Positions 25,704 to 34,867 of a stretch of 64,000 nucleotides of DNA are shown piece after piece. The translations under genes were made by a program, and so were the position numbers. The notes below the pieces were generated by a model. The model did not search any database and was not told the DNA's origin. It saw nothing but the letters and a program-made list of their open reading frames with translations. The stretch covers positions 1-64,000 of the forward strand of contig NZ_JABMKY010000038.1 of NCBI RefSeq assembly GCF_013204845.1. Direction: 5' to 3'. Position 1 is the first letter of the stretch. Each line of letters begins with the position of its first letter. Origin of the DNA: Paenibacillus qinlingensis. Lineage in GTDB: Bacteria; Bacillota; Bacilli; Paenibacillales; NBRC-103111.

Positions 25704-26759
25704 TTATCCAAGATTAGCTGCTTGTCGTTTATACAAATCTTCTAATACTAAGCACGCCATCGCTTCAACCACGGGTACAATTCGTGGGCAAATACATGGA
25801 TCATGTCGACCTATTGTTCGAATTTCTTGTTCCTCCCCATTCACATTTAGCGTCTTCTGAGCAACAGAGATGGAAGAAGTCGGCTTAACGCTAATTCGGA
25901 ATATAATTTCTTGTCCCGTACTAATCCCGCCTAGAATTCCTCCGGAATGATTACTGAGAAATCCGTCATTGTTCATTTCATCATTATGCTCACTGCCTAA
26001 CATGGAGGCAGCTGAGAACCCCGCACCAAATTCAATCCCCTTAACAGCACCTATAGAGAGCATCGCTTTCGCCAATTCAGCATCCAATTTATCGAATACA
26101 GGCTCACCAAGACCAGGCATAACACCACGAATACGGCATTCTACGATGCCTCCACAACTATCACCAATCGCAGCTAATTCCTCAATTTTTTCTATCATTT
26201 TAGCTCCAGCAATCGGATCACATGCACGTACCGCATTGCGTTCAATCGCATCTTCATCGAAGGTCTGACATGGAATTCCACCGATTTCAAGGGTGTACGC
26301 CAACACTTGTACACCTCTATGTTCAAGCAGCTTACGCGCAATTGCACCACCTGCTACCCTGCCCGCTGTTTCTCTGCCCGAAGCACGCCCACTTCCGCGA
26401 TAATCACGGATTCCATATTTCTGCAGATACGTGAAGTCCGCATGGCCAGGTCGAAAAGAGTTCTGGATATCATTATAAGCTTCCGGCTTCATATCTTGAT
26501 TATAGAGATTGACGAAAAGCGGCGTACCCGTCGTTTTCCCTTCAAAAACACCTGACAAGATATGAATGATATCGTATTCTTTGCGTGGGGAGGTCACCGA
26601 GGATTGACCGGGCTTTCTTCGATCCATCTGTTTCTGAATATAGGCTTCATCGATCTCGATGCCTGGCGTTACACCATCCACAATGACGCCTACCGCGGCT
26701 CCATGTGATTCTCCGAAAGTTGTAATTTTGAAAATTTCACCGAAAGTATTCCCTGCCAT
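25704..26759 (-). CDS. aroC: Chorismate synthase
   Basis: A 351-residue enzyme converting EPSP to chorismate, using reduced FMN. It has the family signatures GESHGAAVG (17-25), FRPGHADFTYLQKYGIRDYRGSGRASGRET (103-132) and a C-terminal HDPCICPRIVPVVEAM. All FMN- and substrate-contacting blocks look present. AGGAGG precedes the ATG. It is the second gene of a two-gene operon, 19 bases after aroA, with a divergent LysR gene. The length is shorter than the 380-390 residues of some Bacillus AroF forms but matches the proteobacterial type. Confidence 0.95.
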   Translation of the reverse strand: MAGNTFGEIFKITTFGESHGAAVGVIVDGVTPGIEIDEAYIQKQMDRRKPGQSSVTSPRKEYDIIHILSGVFEGKTTGTPLFVNLYNQDMKPEAYNDIQNSFRPGHADFTYLQKYGIRDYRGSGRASGRETAGRVAGGAIARKLLEHRGVQVLAYTLEIGGIPCQTFDEDAIERNAVRACDPIAGAKMIEKIEELAAIGDSCGGIVECRIRGVMPGLGEPVFDKLDAELAKAMLSIGAVKGIEFGAGFSAASMLGSEHNDEMNNDGFLSNHSGGILGGISTGQEIIFRISVKPTSSISVAQKTLNVNGEEQEIRTIGRHDPCICPRIVPVVEAMACLVLEDLYKRQAANLG

Positions 26760-26778
26760 ATGATTGTAAACCTCCTAT

Positions 26779-28125
26779 TTAGTAAGTAACTTCTACACCT
26801 AACGTAGATAATTGTTCAAAATAACCTGGACATGTCTTGGATACACACCCTGGATCTGCAATACGGATATTCTCCGCTCTTAGCCCGATTAGAGACAAAG
26901 CCATAGCCATCCGATGATCGTCATGCGAATCTACCAAAGCAGCCAAAGGTTGCCCAGGATAGATCGTTAAACCATCTTCATGTTCCTCCACACGGATGCC
27001 AAGCTTGCCGAGTTCACTACACATAGCAGCAATACGATCGCATTCATGATGTCGAATATGAGCCGCATCGATGAGCCTAATAGGTCCATCCGCAAAAGGA
27101 GCCATAGCAGCGATCGTCAATGTTTGATCGGACCATTTCTTCATACTTCGTGTAAAACCACCTTTGAGCTGTTGTGTACCCTGTACTTCAACAAAATTCT
27201 CGCCGCGTTGAACGGAACACCCCATACGCTCTAATACATCTAGCATCTCTATATCAGGTTGACTCGTGCTTCGTGCGTCAATACCTTCGATCCGTACACA
27301 GCCTGATGTTAAGGCAGCTAAGGCCCAGAAATAACAACAGGTAGAGACATCTGGTTCAAGTTGCAACGTCTGTGCTTGATACGTCCCTGAAGGAACACTA
27401 ATCGATTGTCCGTCATCTGAAACCATCGGTGTGATACCAAATTCAGCCATCATGTCCATGGTCAATTGTACATAATCCCTTTGTACAATTTCACCCTCCA
27501 CCTGGATGGTTAATGGTGCTTCCGAATAGGGAGCGGCAAGTAGAACTCCACTTATAAATTGACTGGACGTTGATCCAGGCAATTTTACGTTGCCACCTTT
27601 GAGACCAGTAGCATCCAGTTCGCAAGGCAATCGATGTTCAGCCTCCAAATAATTGAACGAAGCTCCTAGCGCTGAAAGCGCCAAAAGTAAGGGGGCAAGT
27701 GGGCGTTCACTTAATCGTTTACTCCCTTTGATCGTCCATTTCCCTCGTCCGATAGCCAAAGCTGCTGGCAAGAACCGTGCAACCGTACCTGCTGCCCCCA
27801 TATATAGCTCACCAGACGAATTGGGCCAATTCCCCCCACAACCATCCACATAAGCAGTTTCTCCCTCGATGATGACAGACACTCCTAGTTTGGTTAATGC
27901 TTCTATACACCAATACGAATCATCGCTTTTCAAAATACCACCTAACTGTGATCTCCCCTCAGCTAGCGCGGCAATCAATAACGCTCGGTTCGTCAGACTT
28001 TTACTACCAGGTACTCGGATGGTTCCTGTTACGTGCGATTTAGGTGGACTAATTCGCACTTCCGATATCCCCTTATTCGTCGACCAGGGAGAACGCGCTT
28101 CCCAATCCCATTGATGCATTGCCAT
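26779..28125 (-). CDS. aroA: 3-phosphoshikimate 1-carboxyvinyltransferase (EPSP synthase)
   Basis: About 448 residues. The start at 28125 (MAMHQWDWEAR) follows GAGGTGG. It makes EPSP from shikimate 3-phosphate and PEP. Visible motifs are VPGSKSLTNRALLIAALAEG, GAAGTVARFLPAAL in place of the common GNAGTAMRPL, and SERPLAPLLLALSALGA in place of the RPM motif. Near the C-terminus are DHRMAMALSLIGL and the final SKTCPGYFEQL. It keeps the main substrate residues but belongs to a less common branch. Co-transcribed with aroC. Confidence 0.93.
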   Translation of the reverse strand: MAMHQWDWEARSPWSTNKGISEVRISPPKSHVTGTIRVPGSKSLTNRALLIAALAEGRSQLGGILKSDDSYWCIEALTKLGVSVIIEGETAYVDGCGGNWPNSSGELYMGAAGTVARFLPAALAIGRGKWTIKGSKRLSERPLAPLLLALSALGASFNYLEAEHRLPCELDATGLKGGNVKLPGSTSSQFISGVLLAAPYSEAPLTIQVEGEIVQRDYVQLTMDMMAEFGITPMVSDDGQSISVPSGTYQAQTLQLEPDVSTCCYFWALAALTSGCVRIEGIDARSTSQPDIEMLDVLERMGCSVQRGENFVEVQGTQQLKGGFTRSMKKWSDQTLTIAAMAPFADGPIRLIDAAHIRHHECDRIAAMCSELGKLGIRVEEHEDGLTIYPGQPLAALVDSHDDHRMAMALSLIGLRAENIRIADPGCVSKTCPGYFEQLSTLGVEVTY

Positions 28126-28231
28126 TTTCGCCACCTCTTTTGTGTTTTTGCTATATGCCAATTATAATCAGTACTATGAAATAAATGAAATTGGAATATA
28201 CATATCTTGTCATAGAGGTGATCTATATCAG

Positions 28232-29110
28232 ATGATCAATTTAGAATGGTATCGGATTTTTTTACACACGGCCAAATGCCGTAATTTAACGAAAGCAGCG
28301 CAAGAACTTCATATAACGCAACCATCCGTAAGTTACGCCATTAAGCAAATGGAAGAGGCGGTCGGGCTTAAATTGTTTCATCGTCTATCGAAAGGCGTTG
28401 AGCTCACAGAAGAAGGACGTACGCTCTTTGACTATGTGGAACAATCCTTTGCTATGTTGGATTCGGGACAGAAGCATCTTCACAATCTTAAACAATTACA
28501 TCAAGGTGAGATTCGGATCGGGGCAAGTGATTCATTGATTAAGCACCTCCTCTTGCCTCAGTTGAATGCGTATCATCAACAATATCCAGGTATACGGATT
28601 CGGTTATCTCATGGAAAAACGGGTGAGATTACGAAGCGTTTGAAGGAAGGTGAGATAGACTGTGCCATCGTTCATCTGCCGATTGAAGATTCTGAGTTGA
28701 CGATTCACACACTAGCAGTGTTGGAGGATTGTTTTGTGGTTGGGGAAGATTTCCGAGAATGGACGAACCATCCTCTCTCAACGAAGGAACTCGCGGAGCT
28801 ACCTTTAATCTTTTTATCTCCAGGGAGCAGTACTAGAGTGTCTATTGAAAAATGGTTTGCAGCGCAAGGGTTCGCGGTGAATCCAGATATTGAATTAGGC
28901 AATATTGATCTCTTAGCGGAGTTCGCGAGGTTAGGTTACGGGGTTGCCTTCATAAGTCGATCATTCGTGCAGGATGAGCTTCAATCAGGAACTCTTTATG
29001 AACTCACACTGGAAGAACCACTTCCACCGCGCAGCATTGGGTTAGCCCTTCGTCGAGATATGAAATTATCCGTAGCCGCTGAAGGTTTTGTCCAAATTTT
29101 GCATAGATAG
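28232..29110 (+). CDS. LysR-family regulator divergent from aroA-aroC
   Basis: About 292 residues. The start at 28232 (MINLEWYRIF) fits AGAGGTG upstream and the usual LysR opening; a longer frame reaches back over the aroA promoter. The HTH covers 1-60 (NLTKAAQELHITQPSVSYAIKQME). The effector domain begins near 85 with GEIRIGASDSLIKHLLLPQL. The layout suggests control of aroA-aroC, which is unusual for shikimate genes in Firmicutes. Confidence 0.9.
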   Translation: MINLEWYRIFLHTAKCRNLTKAAQELHITQPSVSYAIKQMEEAVGLKLFHRLSKGVELTEEGRTLFDYVEQSFAMLDSGQKHLHNLKQLHQGEIRIGASDSLIKHLLLPQLNAYHQQYPGIRIRLSHGKTGEITKRLKEGEIDCAIVHLPIEDSELTIHTLAVLEDCFVVGEDFREWTNHPLSTKELAELPLIFLSPGSSTRVSIEKWFAAQGFAVNPDIELGNIDLLAEFARLGYGVAFISRSFVQDELQSGTLYELTLEEPLPPRSIGLALRRDMKLSVAAEGFVQILHR

Positions 29111-29187
29111 TTGGGCGTAAATGAACGATATACCTTATTCCAACGTCTTAATTAAGAAAGAAATTTAACTGTTTAAGGAGTACATGA

Positions 29188-29667
29188 ATGAAAAATTTTC
29201 TCACATCACGATTAAACTGGACTAGAATTAGCGAACAACTGGAGTCATATTGGGAAGCCAATGTACTAAAATGGAAGAAACGGTTAAACCCTTTGACGAA
29301 TAAAATTGGATTTGGCATCTACTTTTATAAAAACATGACCTTAAACCTCAATCGTTTGAACAAAGAAATCTTACAAATTGCTGAGGATCATATCAACCCT
29401 TCACTGCTGAAGAAACCCGAGTTCCCCAGTTTTATCTCCGTTGTTGATGGTATTACTGCGTCCACGATGGTTATGAAACTACCCAATCATATCACGAAGC
29501 AAATCACGTCAATGGTCAGAGCGCTCCCTGGGTTTAAATCCCTACAAGCCATCGCTTGCGAGTATGGGTACAAATGTGAGCTGCATTACAATCAAGGGAA
29601 AGCATTTTTCGGATCCTTGCAGATTCACTTTATTAAAATCAACACGTTTCCATCGCTGCCTGCTTGA
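29188..29667 (+). CDS. Hypothetical protein (159 aa)
   Basis: A basic, soluble protein without signal peptide or membrane helix. AAGGAG precedes the ATG by about 8 bases. There is a cysteine near 132 and a second in CELHYNQGKAFFGSLQIHF. It is the last gene of the rightward unit after the LysR gene and is closed by a strong terminator. No family recognised. Confidence 0.6.
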   Translation: MKNFLTSRLNWTRISEQLESYWEANVLKWKKRLNPLTNKIGFGIYFYKNMTLNLNRLNKEILQIAEDHINPSLLKKPEFPSFISVVDGITASTMVMKLPNHITKQITSMVRALPGFKSLQAIACEYGYKCELHYNQGKAFFGSLQIHFIKINTFPSLPA

Positions 29668-29698
29668 ATCCTAACTTACCCCCACTACCGTATCAAAA

Positions 29699-29731
29699 TA
29701 AAAAAAATCTCCTTAGTTGGAGATTTTTTTA
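29699..29731. terminator. Bidirectional intrinsic terminator
   Basis: Stem AAAAAAATCTCC paired with GGAGATTTTTTT around a 6-base loop, between convergent genes. Confidence 0.85.
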
Positions 29732-29741
29732 CTATTTACGT

Positions 29742-29960
29742 CTATTCAATTGTGTATCGAATAAAGGCTAGCAAGGCTAATAAACCTGCTGCGATCGAGA
29801 TGACGTAGAAAGAAGTAAGCCTAACCCACTTTGTGCCTGTTTTCTGAAAATAGGACTGATCCCCTTCACGATTTTTACGAGAAAAACCGATGATAAATGT
29901 CGATAATAAACCAAATAGTAAAATAACAGAAAAAATCACAAAATATATGGATGTATTCAT
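29742..29960 (-). CDS. Small membrane protein
   Basis: About 72 residues. The start at 29960 (MNTSIYFVIF) follows AAGGGTGG. Two hydrophobic helices flank a charged loop (FSRKNREGDQSYFQKTGTK). Monocistronic, of unknown function. Confidence 0.6.
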   Translation of the reverse strand: MNTSIYFVIFSVILLFGLLSTFIIGFSRKNREGDQSYFQKTGTKWVRLTSFYVISIAAGLLALLAFIRYTIE

Positions 29961-30267
29961 AAGAAAAGCGACCACCCTTCTTTTATCTAATTTAAATGTT
30001 TTCAACTAAATTATATAGGAGCTTGTATGATAAATCATATACATCCTCTTCCATGTTCATACAAATTTCAAAAAGTATTTCTGAGTATGACGCGAAAATG
30101 TCATTTTTCATGAATTGAGTTACCTTAACATATATTATGTAAACTTTTTACGTTTCTTATTGATCCCCTTACGGGAAACATTTATTATAATTGTATTTTC
30201 AATTGCAGACAGTTTCCTTCGACCGTTATGCTACTCCTATACACTTTATTTATTGGAGGCCAAAACG

Positions 30268-30825
30268 ATGTTAAAAATCGGAATTATTCTCGGCAGCACT
30301 CGACCTGGACGTAGAGGCGAAGTCGTCGCTCAGTGGGTACACGAAGTTGCAAGTAAACGCACTGATGCCTTATTTGAGATCGTCGATCTGGCAGATTTTA
30401 ATTTACCACTTTATGATGAACCTCATCCACCTATGATGATGAAATATACAAAAGAACATACCATTGCTTGGTCAAACGCAATTCAAGGTTACGACGGATA
30501 CATTTTCGTGACGCCAGAGTATAACCATGCCGTTCCAGCGGCGCTGAAGAATGCGCTCGATTTCCTATTCAATGAATGGAAAGATAAAGCTGCTGGGATC
30601 GTCAGCTATGGTGGTGGTACTGGTGGAGCGCGTGCAGCTGAGAACCTAAGGCTCATCTTAGCCGAATTGCATATTGCCGGCGTACGTGCTCAAGTAACGC
30701 TGTCCCTCTTTACTGATTTTGAGAACTTCACCGTGCTCAAGCCCAATCCGCGTCAAGAGACTGCTGCGAACACCATGTTTGATCAAGTCCTCGCTTGGAG
30801 TGGGGCTTTGAAAACATTGCGTTAA
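30268..30825 (+). CDS. NADPH-dependent FMN reductase (flavodoxin-fold)
   Basis: A 185-residue enzyme. ATG 30268 follows TTGGAGG; the longer open frame upstream is not coding-like. LKIGIILGSTRPGRRGEVVAQWV is the FMN-binding loop, and GYIFVTPEYNHAVPAALKNALDFL (around 80-103) is the signature of NADPH-dependent FMN reductases such as YieF and AzoR-like proteins. It reduces FMN, quinones or azo and chromate compounds. Terminator downstream at 30880. Confidence 0.9.
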   Translation: MLKIGIILGSTRPGRRGEVVAQWVHEVASKRTDALFEIVDLADFNLPLYDEPHPPMMMKYTKEHTIAWSNAIQGYDGYIFVTPEYNHAVPAALKNALDFLFNEWKDKAAGIVSYGGGTGGARAAENLRLILAELHIAGVRAQVTLSLFTDFENFTVLKPNPRQETAANTMFDQVLAWSGALKTLR

Positions 30826-30879
30826 GATCTTCTTTTATCTAGGTTAGGTTAAATCCTGATATTGATTTGTACGATAAGA

Positions 30880-30908
30880 AAACCGCCCCCTTGAAGAGGC
30901 GGTTTATT
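30880..30908 (+). terminator. Intrinsic terminator of the FMN reductase gene
   Basis: Stem AAACCGCC paired with GGCGGTTT around a 10-base loop, 55 bases after the stop. Confidence 0.75.
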
Positions 30909-31003
30909 GTGCTACTATGTGTTGAAGAATCACTATGTCCACTTGGTTCTAGTTCTAAATAGTAACCTGCTCAGTTATTTAAAACTGATTCGTTGATTCT
31001 ATC

Positions 31004-32596
31004 CTATACAAGCGGTAAAGTAACCTCGAACCTTGTTCCAAATCCTTTTCGAGAGGTAGCTGTCATATATCCTTTGTGATTTTCAATAATACGATAACAA
31101 ATTGATAATCCTAGGCCTACACCATTTTCTTTTGTTGAAAAAAATGGATTCAATATCTGATCAAGTTCTACTTTCGTCATTCCCACTCCGTTATCTTCAA
31201 TGATGATTTTAAATTCTTGATTGTCAGTATCTAACTCAGTACATAGTTGAATAAATCCATTCTTTTCAATGGATTCAATTGCGTTCTGAAGTAGGTTAAC
31301 TAATACTTGTTTAATCTGAGAAGGGTCAATCATCGCTACTGTTAATTCATCATCGTAACTGGCTGTAATTGATGTGTTTTTCAAAATGGCTTGACTATTC
31401 ATAAAGCGAATGGTGTCTGTCAATAATTCTTTCATATCAATTGCTCTTCTCTCTGGCGTACTAGGCTTCGCCATGACTACAAAATCTGAGACCAATTGTT
31501 TCATACTTTGAAGCTCGATATCAATTAAACCAACGTATTTCTGAAATTTTTGTTGATCATTAGATCGCTGTAAGAGCTGGAAAAAGCCAATAATTGAGGT
31601 TAATGGATTCCGAATCTCATGAGCTAATCCAGCTGCCATTTTCCCAATTGCTGAGAATTTTTCAGAGTTAATGATTTGCTTCTCCAAGATTACTCGTTCT
31701 GTAATGTCACGAAACTGAGCGAATGCACCAAGCAATTCACCTCGTTCATTTAAGATTGGCAGCACATCAAAAAGACACACATTTTCTTGATTTAACGAAT
31801 AACGAAAAGTGAGCTCGATATTTTCACACTGCTTACGATATTTGAGTGCTTGATAGAAATAGCTGCCAAAATGTTCAAATGGAAAAACCGGGGTGCCTGT
31901 AACGCTCCGTCGATTTCTTCCTGTTATCTTTTCAGCGAAAGCATTAAATTCTGTAATGATTCCTCTCTCATCTGTCATAATGATACCATTTCGCATATTA
32001 TCCACTACAAGCTGCTGTATGAGGTTTTGATTATGATTTGTAAGGCGTAGTGACAATTCTCGTTCAATAGAGTCCACCATATTTGCAAGCAGAGCTAAAT
32101 AAGTATGATTATGATGCTCGACAGAAGTCATGATTGAAATTGAACCTGAGAGGCTGTGGTAATTTGTGAAATGAAATGGGACGCAGTAACAAGCAGCATT
32201 CTCCAACATTGTATGGTAGTGTTCCGCGCCTATAATTTGAATAGGCTTTTGTTCTTGAAGTGCAAGAGCAACTACATTTGTCCCCATATATTCTTCATCA
32301 AACTTAATGCCGACTTTGATGCCTAATTGATTTATCATCGACTTCATAGTTTTGTCACCATATGTATCTAAAAGGTAGCCATTGTCATTGCTTACAACTA
32401 TTAGATGAGGCGTCCCTGACAATAACGCTAATATTTTTTTCGAAAAATATTTGGTGACAACAAGGATCTCCCTATATTTGTCCTTCTCTTCATGCAGTTG
32501 TATTTCTGATAACTTAAACCCCGGAGCTGGTATTTCCGAAGGGTCCATCCCCCGTTCCAAACACCTTTGGCGGGAATTTACGATCCATTTATTCAT
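31004..32596 (-). CDS. Soluble GAF-PAS sensor histidine kinase
   Basis: A 530-residue protein with no membrane helix. Residues 30-185 resemble the GAF sensor of AcoR/DhaR-type activators (EEYMGTNVVALALQEQKPIQIIGAEHY). A PAS domain with PAC tail covers 195-300 (NMRNGIIMTDERGIITEFN). HisKA carries the phospho-acceptor His326 in AAGLAHEIRNPL. HATPase_c has NLLQNAIESI, EDNGVGM and GVGLGLSI. No response regulator is next to it, so it may feed a phosphorelay such as Spo0F. Confidence 0.92.
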   Translation of the reverse strand: MNKWIVNSRQRCLERGMDPSEIPAPGFKLSEIQLHEEKDKYREILVVTKYFSKKILALLSGTPHLIVVSNDNGYLLDTYGDKTMKSMINQLGIKVGIKFDEEYMGTNVVALALQEQKPIQIIGAEHYHTMLENAACYCVPFHFTNYHSLSGSISIMTSVEHHNHTYLALLANMVDSIERELSLRLTNHNQNLIQQLVVDNMRNGIIMTDERGIITEFNAFAEKITGRNRRSVTGTPVFPFEHFGSYFYQALKYRKQCENIELTFRYSLNQENVCLFDVLPILNERGELLGAFAQFRDITERVILEKQIINSEKFSAIGKMAAGLAHEIRNPLTSIIGFFQLLQRSNDQQKFQKYVGLIDIELQSMKQLVSDFVVMAKPSTPERRAIDMKELLTDTIRFMNSQAILKNTSITASYDDELTVAMIDPSQIKQVLVNLLQNAIESIEKNGFIQLCTELDTDNQEFKIIIEDNGVGMTKVELDQILNPFFSTKENGVGLGLSICYRIIENHKGYMTATSRKGFGTRFEVTLPLV

Positions 32597-33020
32597 ATGA
32601 CTCTCCTCAATTTAATAGCAGCTTCAAATAGTATTATAATTTTAAATTAACAATTCTTACTGCTCCAGATCGTAGTGGCAACGAGTGAATTTAGCAGAAT
32701 TGCATGCTAAAGACCCCCTCGATTACCGAAGGGATTCGTCTACATGTGTTACTAATCCTAATCCTTACTGGGAACGGTAATAATAATCATATTTATGAGG
32801 ACAAACAAACAAAATCTCGAAGTAATTGACTTATCCCTCTCTGAAGGGTCTTTCAGAGCTTGTATGCGTCTTTCTTGACTATTATAGCATTTACTTCTAA
32901 ATCAAAAAGCTACTCGTTCTACTATTTTCTGACTATTATAGCATAACTGGAGCATTTGCCTAGAAAAGATGGGGAAAACGCATGCATTGAGTTTTCCGCG
33001 ACACGCTGGCATATGCTCTC
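32597..33020. other. Intergenic region with short direct repeats
   Basis: 424 bases without a gene. TGACTATTATAGCAT occurs exactly at 32876-32890 and 32931-32945; each contains a promoter-like TATTATA core. CCCTCG and CGAAGGG near 32715 could form a weak hairpin. Nothing else recognisable is seen. Confidence 0.5.
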
Positions 33021-33665
33021 TCAGGTCACATTATTCAGGATAATGTCCTTTAGTTCAATCAGAGTCTTGATTCGATAGCTAGCCAGTGAGAAGTCATGTG
33101 TTTTTGTGAAGTCATTATGGACAATAGCACAGTCGATACCAGCCGCCACGGCTGAGTTCAACCCTCTGTTTGAATCCTCTACGACCAGGGTCTCTTCTTT
33201 GGTAGCTCCGAAGCGCTTCAGGCCTGTCAAGTATGGTTCCGGGTGCGGCTTGGTGCGCTCGTAGTCCTCGCGAACAAGGACGAATTCCATCAATTGTCTA
33301 ATCTGGCGCTTTTCATGAATAAGTTGAAAATCCGCACGTTTAGAAGTCGTCACGATGGCCATACGGACGTACTTTGATAGTTGGGTTAGAGTTTCAACTA
33401 CACCTTCAATCTCTATGGCTTCTGTTCTTAGATATTCCTGATAATAAACGTTGCGGACCTCACGCTGCTTGCTGATGGTTTGTTCATCAATACCTGCCGC
33501 CAAAGCTTGGGACCAAGTACCCAATGACTGAGTCATGTCGCGGAGGTATTGATCTTTATCCAAGGTAAATCCAATGTCAGCCAGAGCGCGTTCTCCCGCT
33601 TTGTAATACCAGAATTCAGTATCAACCAGAACACCATCATGATCGAAGAGTATGAACTTTTTCAT
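33021..33665 (-). CDS. HAD-superfamily phosphatase (beta-phosphoglucomutase-like subfamily)
   Basis: About 214 residues. The start at 33665 (MKKFILFDHDGVLVDTE) follows AAAGGAG. Asp8 and Asp10 of DHDGV are the nucleophile and general acid. MAIVTTSKRADF gives motif II Thr/Ser, RTKPHPEPYLTGLKRFG the Lys of motif III, and VVEDSNRGLNSAVAAG motif IV. A helical cap lies between the first Asp motif and motif II. It is a small-molecule phosphatase or phosphomutase; the substrate is not shown by context. Confidence 0.9.
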   Translation of the reverse strand: MKKFILFDHDGVLVDTEFWYYKAGERALADIGFTLDKDQYLRDMTQSLGTWSQALAAGIDEQTISKQREVRNVYYQEYLRTEAIEIEGVVETLTQLSKYVRMAIVTTSKRADFQLIHEKRQIRQLMEFVLVREDYERTKPHPEPYLTGLKRFGATKEETLVVEDSNRGLNSAVAAGIDCAIVHNDFTKTHDFSLASYRIKTLIELKDIILNNVT

Positions 33666-33740
33666 TGTTTCGTTCTCCTTTGTCAGCTGCGCAAACATAG
33701 GTGCCATCACGCGCCTTTGATAAGATTCGATGGGTCTCCT

Positions 33741-33794
33741 GTTACTTCAATAGACAAAGACAGCCAACCGGCTGCCTTTGTCTATTGAAGTAAC
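33741..33794. terminator. 54-bp near-perfect inverted repeat
   Basis: Arms of 25 bases with one mismatch and a 4-base loop (AACC). It lies 15 bases beyond the stop of the small peptide gene at 33809 and 76 bases before the HAD gene start. It most likely ends the peptide transcript, although there is no long T run. Confidence 0.65.
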
Positions 33795-33808
33795 TGTTTA
33801 TTCGGACC

Positions 33809-33916
33809 TCAACCCACAATATTTTGAATAGAACGAAGGCACTCATCAATAACATTATCGCTATCATATAATCTTTCTTTCTGAGGCTGGGTATCGTGGA
33901 TTTTAATTGTGCTCAT
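33809..33916 (-). CDS. Small peptide (35 aa)
   Basis: A 35-residue frame (MSTIKIHDTQPQKERLYDSD, then NVIDECLRSIQNIVG) with a strong ribosome binding site (GAGGGGGG, 8 bases before ATG) and a stable hairpin right after it. It is hydrophilic, with one Cys at residue 27 and no signal peptide. It stands as its own transcription unit between the HAD gene and the SIS gene. Function unknown. Confidence 0.5.
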   Translation of the reverse strand: MSTIKIHDTQPQKERLYDSDNVIDECLRSIQNIVG

Positions 33917-34008
33917 TCCATATCCCCCCTCAAATTAATGCTTAATATATGGAATATAGTACCATAATTAGCGTGTCAATCACCACCTAATCTCCTGTAA
34001 ATGTGATG

Positions 34009-34036
34009 AAGGCTGCCGGTCATACCGGCAGCCTCT
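34009..34036 (-). terminator. Terminator-like stem after the SIS gene
   Basis: Stem AGGCTGCCGGT paired with ACCGGCAGCCT around a 3-4 base loop, 22 bases past the stop codon. The T run is weak. Confidence 0.6.
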
Positions 34037-34057
34037 TTCACAGTGTTATTTATACAA

Positions 34058-34816
34058 TTAAAGTTTTTTAATACGCCCTTTAAATCGCTCAATAAAACGA
34101 GCATTCGATTCATCACCGCCAGCCGCGTTTCCGCTCATCCAGATCGGCGGGTTCATTCCCTCCGCAACAAGTATGCTAATAGTTTCCGCAACCAAGGCAT
34201 TTAATAAATAGGCATTGGCAAAGGTAGACATCGCTGCCACGCGCTGTTCTAATCCTTCAATTTCCAGAACAGCATCTCCCACTTGAATCTTGCAATCCAA
34301 AACAACATCTACAAGATCATGCAGGTTTTGTTTGGATGGGTGTCGCGCCGCATGATTAAGAGGGGTTTGTTGAGCATGTTTCCTCGAAGTAACGCCTATT
34401 GTTTTTACACCTCTCTTTTTTGCCTCCAAAGCTGTGTCGATGACGGCCGAATTAATCCCATATGCATTAATAAGGATGAGTAGATCCCCTTCTTGCAGTC
34501 CATAATCATCCATCACGATGTTTCCGTATCCGGGTGTACGTTCGATTGCCATGGAACGCAGTGCTCCACCGCTCAATAAAGTGCCTTCGTCAAGAATTGC
34601 ACTAATGTGCATTAAACCTCCCGCACGAAAAAAGATTTCTTGAGAACCTAAATTCGAATGTCCTCCAGGTCCATAGGCATATACAATGTTATCCGCTTTG
34701 ATATGATCGGCCATCATCCGAGCCGCTTGTAGAACCGATTCTCTTTCTTCGTCATGCAGCTTATTTAAATGTTCTGTAATTTGAGCTAAATATTTCGTCA
34801 TTGGAGATGTATACAT
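34058..34816 (-). CDS. SIS-domain sugar isomerase-like protein
   Basis: About 252 residues; GTG 34837 is an alternative start. The SIS fold is seen in YAYGPGGHSNLGSQEIFFRAGG (around 47-68), then LLILINAYGINSAVIDTALEAKKRGVKTIGVTS. This is the UPF0309-type branch, which binds phosphorylated (amino) sugars. It is the last gene of the ceramidase-like/GH3/SDR/SIS operon. With the GH3 enzyme it could handle a phosphorylated amino sugar such as an N-acetylmuramic or glucosamine derivative. Confidence 0.85.
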   Translation of the reverse strand: MYTSPMTKYLAQITEHLNKLHDEERESVLQAARMMADHIKADNIVYAYGPGGHSNLGSQEIFFRAGGLMHISAILDEGTLLSGGALRSMAIERTPGYGNIVMDDYGLQEGDLLILINAYGINSAVIDTALEAKKRGVKTIGVTSRKHAQQTPLNHAARHPSKQNLHDLVDVVLDCKIQVGDAVLEIEGLEQRVAAMSTFANAYLLNALVAETISILVAEGMNPPIWMSGNAAGGDESNARFIERFKGRIKKL

Positions 34817-34867
34817 GAATGATTGACCTACTTTCACATTTTTAAATTCATCCAGACACGTAGTTGG

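Noticed and set aside
30115-30267. N-terminal extension of the FMN reductase
   Set aside because: The ribosome binding site TTGGAGG and the conserved start MLKIGIILGS lie at 30268; the upstream frame has no such signal.
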